Shown piece after piece: positions 1-8,707 of a DNA stretch of 64,000 nt. The notes beneath the pieces are model-generated. The model was given only the letters and a program-made list of their open reading frames with translations. It did not search any database and was not told the DNA's origin. The translations under genes and the position numbers were made by a program. The DNA lies in assembly GCF_010092425.1 (NCBI RefSeq), contig NZ_CP048030.1:558001-622000 (forward strand), read 5' to 3'. The DNA comes from Sinimarinibacterium sp. NLF-5-8 (lineage in GTDB: Bacteria; Pseudomonadota; Gammaproteobacteria; Nevskiales; Nevskiaceae). Position 1 is the stretch's first letter, and every line of letters starts with the position of its first letter.

Positions 1-1626
1 ATGACGATTATTGAATCCAGAATTGATTCCACCAGCCCGCAGTTTGCGCGCAATCGGCAAGGGATGCTGACCTGTATTGAGGCCTGGCGCGCGGTTGAGG
101 CCAAGGGGCGCGCAGAAGAAGCAGCCAAGCAGGCGCGCTTTGACAAGCGTGGGCAGTTGTTGCCGCGCGCGCGGGTGCAGCTTTTGCTGGATCGCGGGGC
201 GCCGTGGCTGGAGCTGTCTACCGTGGCCGGTTACAAAATGCACGATGACAAGGACGGCTCGCTGGCAGGTGGTAACACCATTGCCGGGATTGGTTACGTT
301 GAAGGCGTGCGCTGCATGATCAACGCCAGCAACTCCGCGATCAAAGGCGGCACGATGACGCCGATGGGCGTGCAAAAAGGGCTGCGGATTCAGGAGATTG
401 CCTTGCAGCAAAAGCTGCCGGTGGTGTCGTTGATCGAATCCGGCGGCGCCAATTTGCTGTATCAGGCCGAGGTGTTCATCCCCGGCGGGCGCACTTTTGC
501 CAATCAATGCCGTCTGTCGGCGGCGGGTATTCCGCAGGTCACGGTGGTGCATGGCTCGTCCACCGCGGGCGGCGCTTACATGCCGGGCTTGTCGGACTAC
601 GTGATCATGGTGCGCAAGCAGGCCAAGGTGTTTTTGGCCGGGCCACCGCTGCTCAAGGCCGCAACCGGCGAGATTGCGATTGACGAGGATTTGGGCGGTG
701 CCGAAATGCACGCTGGCATCCCCGGCACCACCGAGTTTTTAGCCGAAAACGATGCTGACGGCATTCGCCTGGCGCGCGAGGTGATGCGCAGCCTCAACTG
801 GAATGCCCAAAAACCGGCGCTGGCACTGCAAAGCGCGCGCGCGCCGCTGTACGACATTGACGAGCTTTGTGGCGTGGCCTCGCCCGATTATCGCCAGCCG
901 TATGACTGCCGCGAGGTGATCGCGCGCCTGGTGGATGGCTCCGAGTTTTTGGAGTTCAAGGCCGATTACGACAACCAGACCATCTGCGGGCGCGCGGTGC
1001 TGCAGGGCCACGCCATTGGCATCATTTCCAACAACGGGCCGATTACCACCCAGGGCGCAACCAAGGCCGGGCAGTTCATCCAGCTGTGCTGTCAGGCCAA
1101 TATCCCGATTGTTTATTTAATGAATACAACGGGTTATATGGTTGGCAGTGAAAGCGAGCAGGGCGGCATCGTCAAGCACGGCTCCAAAATGATTCAGGCG
1201 GTGGCCAATGCCACGGTGCCGCAAATCACCATTGTTATGGGTGGCTCGTTTGGCGCGGGCAACTACGGCATGTGCGGGCGCGGCTTTGGACCGCACTTTA
1301 TTTTTGCCTGGCCGAATTCGCGCACCTCGGTGATGGGCGGCGAACAGGCTGCGGGCGTCATGGACATCATCACCCGCGAAAAATGGCGCAAGCAGGGTAA
1401 AACCCTGAGCGAAGCCGACGAAAAAATGCTGGGCATGTTCCGGCAAAAAATCATTGATCAGTTTGAGGCCGAATCCCACGCGCTGGCGGCCAGCGCGCGC
1501 CTGTTTGACGATGGCCTGATTGACCCGCGCGACACCCGCAACGTGCTCGGCCTGTGCCTGTCGGTGTGCCGTGAGGCGCAGCAGCGTGCGGTGTTTGGCA
1601 ACAGCTTTGGCGTGGCGCGGCTCTAA
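1..1626 (+). CDS. atuC: Acyl-CoA carboxylase beta (carboxyltransferase) subunit, geranyl-CoA carboxylase type
   Basis: This subunit moves the carboxyl group from carboxybiotin to an acyl-CoA. The 541-residue protein has two crotonase-like lobes (about 30-260 and 280-520). Seen motifs include HDDKDGSLAGG, IESGGANL, STAGGAYMPG and, in the C lobe, GGSFGAGNYGMCGRG followed by SVMGGEQAAG. From memory, the first three match the geranyl-CoA subunit AtuC better than methylcrotonyl-CoA carboxylase beta, which points to acyclic terpene or branched-chain degradation. The biotin subunit follows 14 bases downstream, so the two are one transcription unit. The ATG is the first base of the window, so upstream context is missing and an earlier start cannot be excluded. 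The substrate is inferred; the family is clear. Confidence 0.8.
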   Translation: MTIIESRIDSTSPQFARNRQGMLTCIEAWRAVEAKGRAEEAAKQARFDKRGQLLPRARVQLLLDRGAPWLELSTVAGYKMHDDKDGSLAGGNTIAGIGYVEGVRCMINASNSAIKGGTMTPMGVQKGLRIQEIALQQKLPVVSLIESGGANLLYQAEVFIPGGRTFANQCRLSAAGIPQVTVVHGSSTAGGAYMPGLSDYVIMVRKQAKVFLAGPPLLKAATGEIAIDEDLGGAEMHAGIPGTTEFLAENDADGIRLAREVMRSLNWNAQKPALALQSARAPLYDIDELCGVASPDYRQPYDCREVIARLVDGSEFLEFKADYDNQTICGRAVLQGHAIGIISNNGPITTQGATKAGQFIQLCCQANIPIVYLMNTTGYMVGSESEQGGIVKHGSKMIQAVANATVPQITIVMGGSFGAGNYGMCGRGFGPHFIFAWPNSRTSVMGGEQAAGVMDIITREKWRKQGKTLSEADEKMLGMFRQKIIDQFEAESHALAASARLFDDGLIDPRDTRNVLGLCLSVCREAQQRAVFGNSFGVARL

Positions 1627-1640
1627 CGCGCGCGGTGAGA

Positions 1641-3653
1641 ATGACGATGACAACAAATCAACGATTTAACAGCGTTTTAGTCGCCAATCGCGGCGAGATC
1701 GCGGTGCGGATTTTGCGCGGCGCGCGCGCGCTGGGGTATGCCACCGTGGCGGTTTACAGCGAAGCCGATCGCGACGCCCTGCATGTGCGTCAGGCCGACC
1801 GCGCGGTGTGCATAGGCGCGGCAGCGGCGGCGGAGTCTTACTTAAATATTGAGCAAATCCTGTACGCCGCGCGCGTCAGCGGGGCGCAGGCGATTCATCC
1901 CGGCTACGGCTTTTTATCGGAGCGCGCGGAGTTTGCGCGCGCGGTGCAAGAGGCCGGTTTGATCTTCATCGGCCCCGATGCAGACGCCATTGATGCCATG
2001 GGCAACAAGGCGCGTGCCAAAGACAAAATGCTCGCCGCGGGCGTGCCCTGCATTCCCGGCTATCAAGGCGCGGACGATAGCGATGCGGCGTTGATGGCCG
2101 AGGCGCAGCGCATCGGCCTGCCGGTGATGGTCAAGGCCGCTGCCGGTGGCGGTGGGCGCGGCATGCGGCTGGTGCGTGAGGCCGATCAACTCGCGGCCGC
2201 CATTGCCTCCGCGCGCTCGGAAGCGCGCAATGCCTTTGGCAGCGGCGAGTTGCTGATTGAAAAAGCCGTGCTTGGTGCGCGTCATGTGGAAATCCAGATT
2301 TTTGGCGATGCCCACGGCAATGCCGTTTACCTGGGCGAGCGTGACTGCTCGGTACAGCGACGCAATCAAAAAGTGGTGGAAGAAGCCCCCAGTCCGGCGG
2401 TGGATGCCGCGCTGCGCCAGCGCATGGGGCAGGCTGCCGTTGCCGCCGCGCGCGCGGTCAACTACGTCGGCGCCGGGACAGTGGAGTTCATGCTGGCCGC
2501 CGATGGCGCGTTTTACTTTTTGGAAATGAACACGCGCTTGCAGGTGGAGCATCCGGTCACCGAAGCGGTGTTTGGCGTGGATTTGGTCGAGTGGCAACTG
2601 CGCGTGGCGCAGGGCGAGGCTCTGCCGCTGACGCAAGAGCAGATCAACGCGCGGCAAAACGGCGCGGCGATTGAAGTGCGCCTGTGCACCGAGGACGCGC
2701 TGCAAAATGGCCTGCCGCAAACCGGCCGCGTGCAGCACTGGCGCGCGCCGCAGGGGCAGGGCGTTCGCGTCGATAGCGCGCTGTACAGCGGCCTGACCAT
2801 CAGTCCGCACTACGACTCCATGCAGGCCAAAATCATCGCTTTTGGCCAAACCCGCGACCAGGCGCGCGCGCGCCTGCTGGCAGCGCTGAGCCAAACCCGC
2901 TTGTTCGGGGTGGTGAGTAACCTCAATTACTTGCAGCACATCATCGCCCATCCGCAATTTGCCGCAGGGCAGGTCACCACCGGCTTTGTTGCCGAACAGC
3001 TCACGCCAGCGGCGCTGCAAGGCTTGCAGCCCAGCGCCGAACAAGCCGCGCTGGCGGCGATTGCGCTGGTGATGGACAGCCAGCGCGCGCTCATTGATCA
3101 AGGCGTTGAAGCCGAGCACATCGGCTGGAACAGCGCCCTGCCCAGCGCCGCACCCTGCAAGCTCAAAAGCGGCGAACAGCAATGGGCGCTGAGTGTGCAG
3201 CGGCTGGGTTTGGATCGCTTTGACGTGCGTTTGGGTGAGCAAGTATTTGAATTTGCAAACGTGCGCGCGCGCGAAAGCGGCTTTGAATATGAGCTGGGTG
3301 GCATCGTTTGCAGCGCCGATTATCTGCGCGACGGCGCACGCCTGTGGCTGACCGCGCAAGGCCAGACCCAAGGCCAGACGCAGGTGTTCGACGATCAAAC
3401 CCTCGCCGCGCCCGAGCCACCGCAGGCCGGATCGGATGGCCGTTTGCTGGCGCACTCCGATGGCAAGGTCGTTGCCGTCAACGTCCAGCCCGGCGATCAC
3501 GTTGAGCAAGGGCAAACGCTGGCCGTGCTGGAGGCGATGAAAATGGAGTTTCAACTGAGCCTGCCGGTGTCGGGCGTGGTGACGGCGGTTGGCGCGCGCG
3601 CGGGGCAGCAGGTCAAAAAGCGCCAGGTCGTGGTCGAAGTGCAGCCGGATTGA
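1641..3653 (+). CDS. atuF: Acyl-CoA carboxylase alpha subunit (biotin carboxylase plus biotin carrier)
   Basis: This subunit carboxylates its own biotin using ATP and bicarbonate and passes it to the beta subunit. Domains in order: biotin carboxylase N-terminal (ANRGEIAVRIL near residue 15), ATP-grasp (AAAGGGGRGMR, then FLEMNTRLQVEHPVTE), biotin carboxylase C-terminal, a divergent linker domain, and a biotinyl domain whose EAMKM lysine lies 36 residues from the C-terminus. The roughly 670-residue length is normal for methylcrotonyl- or geranyl-CoA carboxylase alpha subunits. Possible starts are GTG 1635, ATG 1641 and ATG 1647; none has a clear ribosome binding site, and coupling to the upstream stop at 1626 is likely. 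The symbol follows from the AtuC-like partner. Confidence 0.8.
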   Translation: MTMTTNQRFNSVLVANRGEIAVRILRGARALGYATVAVYSEADRDALHVRQADRAVCIGAAAAAESYLNIEQILYAARVSGAQAIHPGYGFLSERAEFARAVQEAGLIFIGPDADAIDAMGNKARAKDKMLAAGVPCIPGYQGADDSDAALMAEAQRIGLPVMVKAAAGGGGRGMRLVREADQLAAAIASARSEARNAFGSGELLIEKAVLGARHVEIQIFGDAHGNAVYLGERDCSVQRRNQKVVEEAPSPAVDAALRQRMGQAAVAAARAVNYVGAGTVEFMLAADGAFYFLEMNTRLQVEHPVTEAVFGVDLVEWQLRVAQGEALPLTQEQINARQNGAAIEVRLCTEDALQNGLPQTGRVQHWRAPQGQGVRVDSALYSGLTISPHYDSMQAKIIAFGQTRDQARARLLAALSQTRLFGVVSNLNYLQHIIAHPQFAAGQVTTGFVAEQLTPAALQGLQPSAEQAALAAIALVMDSQRALIDQGVEAEHIGWNSALPSAAPCKLKSGEQQWALSVQRLGLDRFDVRLGEQVFEFANVRARESGFEYELGGIVCSADYLRDGARLWLTAQGQTQGQTQVFDDQTLAAPEPPQAGSDGRLLAHSDGKVVAVNVQPGDHVEQGQTLAVLEAMKMEFQLSLPVSGVVTAVGARAGQQVKKRQVVVEVQPD

Positions 3654-3705
3654 AAAGTGTTCAGGCAAAGCCTTAAAAGGTACGAGCAAGTCCCGAATAA
3701 GTGAT

Positions 3706-3734
3706 TTGTTTTGCAATAAATTGTGCTTTACGAT
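3706..3734 (+). promoter_or_regulatory. Candidate sigma-70 promoter for the Ig-repeat lipoprotein
   Basis: TTGTTT (3706-3711), a 17-base spacer, then TACGAT (3729-3734), 54 bases before the ATG at 3788, in an AT-rich stretch of otherwise GC-rich DNA. Confidence 0.45.
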
Positions 3735-3787
3735 CGGGCGCTATCCAAAACGCCATCGTCACCACATGACGATATGAGGGGAATCCC

Positions 3788-6700
3788 ATGCTCAACTCAC
3801 ACTCCTGGCTTCGCGCAACCGTTTTTGCGCTGACTTGCGCTTTGTCAGCCTGCGGAGGCGCGGAGTTTGGCGAAGGTGGCATTGGCGATGGCGGCGGGCT
3901 GGGCGGCGGGGGCAGCGCAACCGGCCCAGCTGCCAAGCTGGAGCTGGTATCGCAAACGCCCAGCGTGATTGCCGACGGGCAATCCTCGGCGCTGATCGAA
4001 GCCACCTTGTCCGATGCCCAGGGCAATGGCGTGCGCGGACAGGAAATCCAGTTTTCAACCAACGCCGGAACGCTGCAGGCCGCATCCGCCACCACCGACC
4101 GTAACGGCAAGGCCTTTGTGCGCCTGAACGCGCCGCAAATCGCCGCGCGCGCCACTGTCACCGCGCGTCAGCCGCAAACCGCACTGTCGGCCCAGGTTTC
4201 ATTGGCATTTGCCGCCGATGCCGCTGCCCGGCTGGTGCTCAGCGTTGCCCCGCAAACCGTCGGCCCGGGCGGGCGCAGTTCCATCCGCATCATGGCGCAG
4301 GACATCAACAACAATCCGGTGCCGGAAGAAATCGTGGTTCTGCGGCTGGTTTCCAATGCCAGCGGTGCCACCCTTGCCGTAGATGAAGGCGCAGCCAGTG
4401 CCAGCGAAATCCGCTTGACGACCGACGAAAACGGCAGCGGTCAGGCGCTGTATACCGCAGGCGCTAACATCGGCACCGATGTACTCGAAGCGCGCGTGGC
4501 CGCAGGCACGGGGGCACTGGTGCAATCCACCGCCATCACTGTTTCGCAAAGCGCCGCGCGCCTCGGCGGCCTGAGCCTTTCCACCGGCAGCGACAGCCTG
4601 CCTGCCAACGGCAGCGCCGCCACTGCCGTGCGCGCCACCGTCACCGATCAAAACAATGCACCTGCCGTGGGTGTGGACGTGCTGTTCAGCGCCTCCGCAG
4701 GCAGCTTGAGCAGCTTCAGCGCGCGCACCGATGCCCAGGGGATTGCCCAGGTCACACTCACGGCCCCGCGCCAGATCGGGCGTGCGGTGGTGCGCGCCGA
4801 AACCGCAGGCTTCAGTGATGTCGGTCAAGTCGAGTTTGTGCAGGCAGATGCCAGCGGGATCGAGCTGTTTATTGACCAAACCACCATCGGCCCCGGACAA
4901 ACCGCCGCACTGCGCGCGGTGGTCACCGATGCCAATGGCAACCGTGTCGTCGATGAACCCGTGACTTTTATCAACAGTGTTTCAACCGCAGGGCGGATCA
5001 GCCCGGCGACGGTCAGAACCGATGAAAACGGTGAAGCGGTTGCCACCTATACCGCGCAAGACCTGGCGGATGGCGTGAGCCGTGTGAGTGATGGCGTGCG
5101 CGCGCAAACCGCTGCGCAAAGCTCATTGCAAACCGTCATCAATGTGTCGCGCGCGGCGGTGCGGGTACAAAGTGTTGAAGTCACGCTGGGCGCAAACAGT
5201 GTGACCGTCAATCAAACCATCATCGCGCGCGCCACCGTGACCAATACCAATGGTCAACCCGCCTCCGGTATTACGGTGGGCTTTGCCAGCACCCTCGGCA
5301 CCATTGGCGCCAGCGCCACCACCAATGCGCAAGGCATTGCCGAGGTCAATTTCACCGCCCCTGCCCAGGCGGGCAATGGCCGGATCAGCGCCACCGCCGC
5401 AGGTTTTTCGGCCAGCCAGGACATCAACGTCTTTGCCGCCGGCGCCAGCCGCATCACCCTCAGCGCCCAGCCCGCAACCGTTGAGCCGGGGCAAAGCAGC
5501 ACCGTGCAGGTCGAACTGCGCGACGGCAACGGCAACGCCGTCGCCAATACCCAGGTGCAGTTGTCGGTGGGCGGCAACAGTGCCGGTTCGCGCGGTCGGC
5601 TTGCCGATGCCGTGGTGACTACCAGCGCCTCGGGCGTTGCCACCACCCAATACACCGCTGGCGATACCGGCGGGATCGACAGCATCCTTGCCTCAGCGCC
5701 GGGAGGGGTTACAGCTTCAACCTCGATCGTGGTGCGAAAAGTCGTCGCCCCCACCGATCAAATCGAACTGCAAGTTGACGCAAGCAATCTGGTTGCCAAC
5801 GGCAACAGCGTCAGCGCGCGCGCGACTGTGCGTAATGCTAATGGTGAGCCAGTTGCAGGCGTCTCCGTTGCCTTCAGCGCGCCGCAGGGCAGCTTCAACC
5901 CCACAACCGTGACCACCAATAGCGCGGGTGTTGCGCTGACCGCTTATACCCCGCCGGGAAATGCCGGTAACGTCACGCTGCGCGCGGTCGTCACCGTTGG
6001 CGGCACGCCGTTATCGCAAGAACAGGTCGTCACCATTCAACCCGCCGAAGCCACTGCCAGCGGCATCACAGTGCTGGCCAGTGCGCCAACGCTGCGTTCC
6101 AATGCGCGCAGCAGTGGAGATGGGGTCACGATCACCGCGCAAGTCCGACAGGATGGCAATCTGGTGGTGCCAAATGTACCGGTCAGCTTCAATGCCAGCA
6201 GTGGGTTGCTGGAGTTGATCGATGGCGGCATCACGGACGCCTCTGGTGTTGCACGAGCAACGTTGACAACCAATGGTGATCCGACCAATCGCATCATTAA
6301 AGTCACAGCCAGTAATGGCTCGATCAATGGTGCGGTTGATGTTGCAGTAACCGGAACCACGGTAACCGTGGATGGCCCTCGCGCCATTCAAAGCGGTGTT
6401 GCCAATATTTATGTCGTGACGCTCAGCGATGCTTCTGGTGCAGCGATTGGCGGACGCAGTGTGAGCTTGGTTGCCAGTGCAGGGGCGCTGACGCCGGAGA
6501 CGGCGACGACCAATAACCAGGGTAAAGCGAGCTTTACGTTGACGGTACCGGCCAATCAAACCACAGCAAAGCTCACAGCAACGGCGCTGGGGGCAAGCGA
6601 TGAGATTGATGTGACGGTGAGCGACGATAGCCTGGTGTTTATTCCGGGTGTGGCTCCTGTGCCAGATTCGGGCTGTGCGACACCGCAAGCCATTACTGGG

Positions 6701-8161
6701 CTGGGTGAGTTGAAACTGAATCAAGCTCAACCGATTCGTGTGCTTTGGTGTCGTGCGGGGGTTCCGGTGGCGGGGCGACCAGTGCGCTTTACCACAACGC
6801 GCGGGGTGATCACTGCCACAGCCAACACTGATGCATCGGGTATTGCGGCCGTGACTTTGACGGCGGCGCAGGCCGGGGCGGTGCGAGTGCTGGTTTCGGG
6901 AGAAGACAACAGCGTAAACCCGGTAAGCAGCCCCTTTGCAGAGATTGAAGGTGCGTTTATTGCCACTGTGCCTGCGTTTGTGGATTTGCAAGCGGACCCG
7001 ACGATTATTGGAATCAATCAAGAATCTCTGGTTCAGGCCACGGTGCGTGATGCGAACAATAATTTGGTGACCAATGCAACGGTGAATTTTATTTTGACCG
7101 ATGTTTCTGGCGGCAGTCTGTCAGCCGGTTCTGCAGTGACCAACCGGCAGGGGCGAGCAACCATTACCTATCGCTCCAGCACCAACACCAGTGCGCAGGA
7201 TGGGGTGCTGATCACCGCGAAAGTGACAGGTGTACCAGATTCGAATGTACGACTTACCGTGGGGTCGCAATCGCTACGGATCGTGCTCGGAACGGGTAAC
7301 GAAATCGTTGAGGACACGACAAGCACTTACAAACTGCCGTATTCGGCTATCGTGACCGACGCCGCAGGCAATCCGGCGCCCAGTGCCGAGTTGAGCCTGA
7401 GTGGCTTTGCCGAGCGCTATGCCAAAGGCTATTACATCTGGGTAGACCCGGTGTGGGTGCCAGTGATCACCGCAATCTGTGATAACGAGGATGTCAATGA
7501 AAATGGGATTCTTGACCCGGGCGAGGATACCAATGGCAATGGTGTGCTGGATGTGGCCAATCCGGTGTCTTTACCCTTGCGGCCTTCACTGAATACCGAT
7601 GGAGTTGCCTTGTTTGATTTAATTTACCCACAGGATCGTGGTAATTGGATCGAAACCTTTCGTTTGACCGCGCGCGCGCGAGTTGCAGGAACAGAGGCCA
7701 CTGAAATTGCCCGTTTTACGTTGCCGATTTCTGCTGAAGATGCCAGTAATGAAGACGCCAGCCCTCCGGGGCAGCCATCGCCATTCGGGGTGCTTGGGCG
7801 TTGTGACCTAACAGACAATCAAGTTGCGCGGGTTGCGTTTTCACCGAGTAGTCGTACCTTCTCGGCGGATGAAGGCGATACGTTGACACTCACTGTTGAA
7901 TTGAATCGTCCACCAACTCATGGGCCGATCAATGTTCCGATTGGGTTTTTGGGATCTGGCATTCAAGGCGCATTCACCAGCCCGGCATCAATCACGTTTA
8001 ATGTTGGCGAAACCATCAAGACATTCGACATTATGATCGCCGATGACGGGGTGCCGGGGACGCCTGCCAAAGCGTTTCAGGTTGAGCTTGGCACTCCGTC
8101 AACGCTCAATGCTTTGCTGGGGCCGCAATCAACGTCACAAATTACGATTCGTGGTGATTGA
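3788..8161 (+). CDS. Giant lipoprotein of tandem Ig-like (Big-1/invasin-type) domains
   Basis: A 1457-residue protein with a lipoprotein signal peptide (lipobox LSAC near residue 21), then a Gly-rich linker. About eleven to twelve Ig-like repeats of 90-110 residues follow, each with the Big-1 pattern: ATVTDANGN-type strand, FS...G..., a TD..G.A turn, and a T-rich final strand. Near residues 1230-1258 a Cys-led acidic insert holds two EF-hand-like loops (DVNENGILDPGE, DTNGNGVLD). The last 110 residues look like a Calx-beta domain (FSADEGDTLTLTVELN). No autotransporter barrel, LysM or LPXTG is seen, so it is probably a lipid-anchored surface or periplasmic stalk. The start has AGGGG six bases upstream. 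From about 6060 the codon use looks less GC3-rich than before, suggesting a mosaic origin. Function unknown; adhesion is a guess. Confidence 0.75.
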   Translation: MLNSHSWLRATVFALTCALSACGGAEFGEGGIGDGGGLGGGGSATGPAAKLELVSQTPSVIADGQSSALIEATLSDAQGNGVRGQEIQFSTNAGTLQAASATTDRNGKAFVRLNAPQIAARATVTARQPQTALSAQVSLAFAADAAARLVLSVAPQTVGPGGRSSIRIMAQDINNNPVPEEIVVLRLVSNASGATLAVDEGAASASEIRLTTDENGSGQALYTAGANIGTDVLEARVAAGTGALVQSTAITVSQSAARLGGLSLSTGSDSLPANGSAATAVRATVTDQNNAPAVGVDVLFSASAGSLSSFSARTDAQGIAQVTLTAPRQIGRAVVRAETAGFSDVGQVEFVQADASGIELFIDQTTIGPGQTAALRAVVTDANGNRVVDEPVTFINSVSTAGRISPATVRTDENGEAVATYTAQDLADGVSRVSDGVRAQTAAQSSLQTVINVSRAAVRVQSVEVTLGANSVTVNQTIIARATVTNTNGQPASGITVGFASTLGTIGASATTNAQGIAEVNFTAPAQAGNGRISATAAGFSASQDINVFAAGASRITLSAQPATVEPGQSSTVQVELRDGNGNAVANTQVQLSVGGNSAGSRGRLADAVVTTSASGVATTQYTAGDTGGIDSILASAPGGVTASTSIVVRKVVAPTDQIELQVDASNLVANGNSVSARATVRNANGEPVAGVSVAFSAPQGSFNPTTVTTNSAGVALTAYTPPGNAGNVTLRAVVTVGGTPLSQEQVVTIQPAEATASGITVLASAPTLRSNARSSGDGVTITAQVRQDGNLVVPNVPVSFNASSGLLELIDGGITDASGVARATLTTNGDPTNRIIKVTASNGSINGAVDVAVTGTTVTVDGPRAIQSGVANIYVVTLSDASGAAIGGRSVSLVASAGALTPETATTNNQGKASFTLTVPANQTTAKLTATALGASDEIDVTVSDDSLVFIPGVAPVPDSGCATPQAITGLGELKLNQAQPIRVLWCRAGVPVAGRPVRFTTTRGVITATANTDASGIAAVTLTAAQAGAVRVLVSGEDNSVNPVSSPFAEIEGAFIATVPAFVDLQADPTIIGINQESLVQATVRDANNNLVTNATVNFILTDVSGGSLSAGSAVTNRQGRATITYRSSTNTSAQDGVLITAKVTGVPDSNVRLTVGSQSLRIVLGTGNEIVEDTTSTYKLPYSAIVTDAAGNPAPSAELSLSGFAERYAKGYYIWVDPVWVPVITAICDNEDVNENGILDPGEDTNGNGVLDVANPVSLPLRPSLNTDGVALFDLIYPQDRGNWIETFRLTARARVAGTEATEIARFTLPISAEDASNEDASPPGQPSPFGVLGRCDLTDNQVARVAFSPSSRTFSADEGDTLTLTVELNRPPTHGPINVPIGFLGSGIQGAFTSPASITFNVGETIKTFDIMIADDGVPGTPAKAFQVELGTPSTLNALLGPQSTSQITIRGD

Positions 8162-8170
8162 TTTCGATGT

Positions 8171-8210
8171 GACAAAAACGCCCTGATTTAAAATTCAGGG
8201 CGTTTTTGTC
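8171..8210. terminator. Bidirectional Rho-independent terminator
   Basis: A perfect 16-base inverted repeat (8171-8186 with 8195-8210) around an 8-base AT loop. The arms carry A5 and T5 at their outer ends, so it can terminate both the plus-strand lipoprotein gene and the convergent minus-strand gene ending at 8233. Confidence 0.85.
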
Positions 8211-8232
8211 ATGACGGGTTTGATTTGAAAAA

Positions 8233-8583
8233 TCACCCCCGCCGCATCATCCGCATCGAAATCATCTGTCCGACTCCAAACACCAGTGCAATCAGACCCA
8301 GTCCAAACCGCATTTGGATCTTTTTGAGTTCTTGGTTGATCTGACCTTCGATCTCCGCCCGTAGGGTGCTGCGCAGGCGCTGCTGGGTGGCGTCGTCATC
8401 GGGCAGGTGGCTGCCGCGACGCTGCATTTCGATGAGCATGTTCAGCTCAACAGAAGCATCGATGTCCGCCTGGCTGTAGTGCGGAAGTTCGTACCATTTC
8501 TGGCCATAAAAACCGACCAGGCCGATGCCCAGGGCGATCAGCAGGGCGGGGATATTTTGAAACAGGCTGGGTCTGCGTTGCAT
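8233..8583 (-). CDS. Small two-helix membrane protein, unknown function
   Basis: A 116-residue protein. A hydrophobic helix near residues 11-29 (IPALLIALGIGLVGF) is followed by a charged, probably helical middle and a second hydrophobic segment near the C-terminus (GLGLIALVFGVGQMI), ending in Met and Arg. The open frame extends to 8745, but that would run into the parC start; the MQRRPSLF start at 8583 places the first membrane helix conventionally. It is divergent from parC with 124 bases between starts. I do not recognise the family. Confidence 0.6.
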   Translation of the reverse strand: MQRRPSLFQNIPALLIALGIGLVGFYGQKWYELPHYSQADIDASVELNMLIEMQRRGSHLPDDDATQQRLRSTLRAEIEGQINQELKKIQMRFGLGLIALVFGVGQMISMRMMRRG

Positions 8584-8707
8584 GAGCAAATGCCGATAAA
8601 AATATAGGCGCGTGATTGTACGTGGGTAGCGGTGGCTTACAATCGCTGCCCTTTGCTGCTGCGTGGGATGCCCCGCGCGCGCTTTTCTTGATTGGGCTGT
8701 ATCGCTT

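Noticed and set aside
1914-3716. 600-codon minus-strand frame over the biotin carboxylase gene
   Set aside because: Antisense shadow in GC-rich DNA; composition rich in His, Arg and Gln with no domain, while the plus strand is clearly coding.
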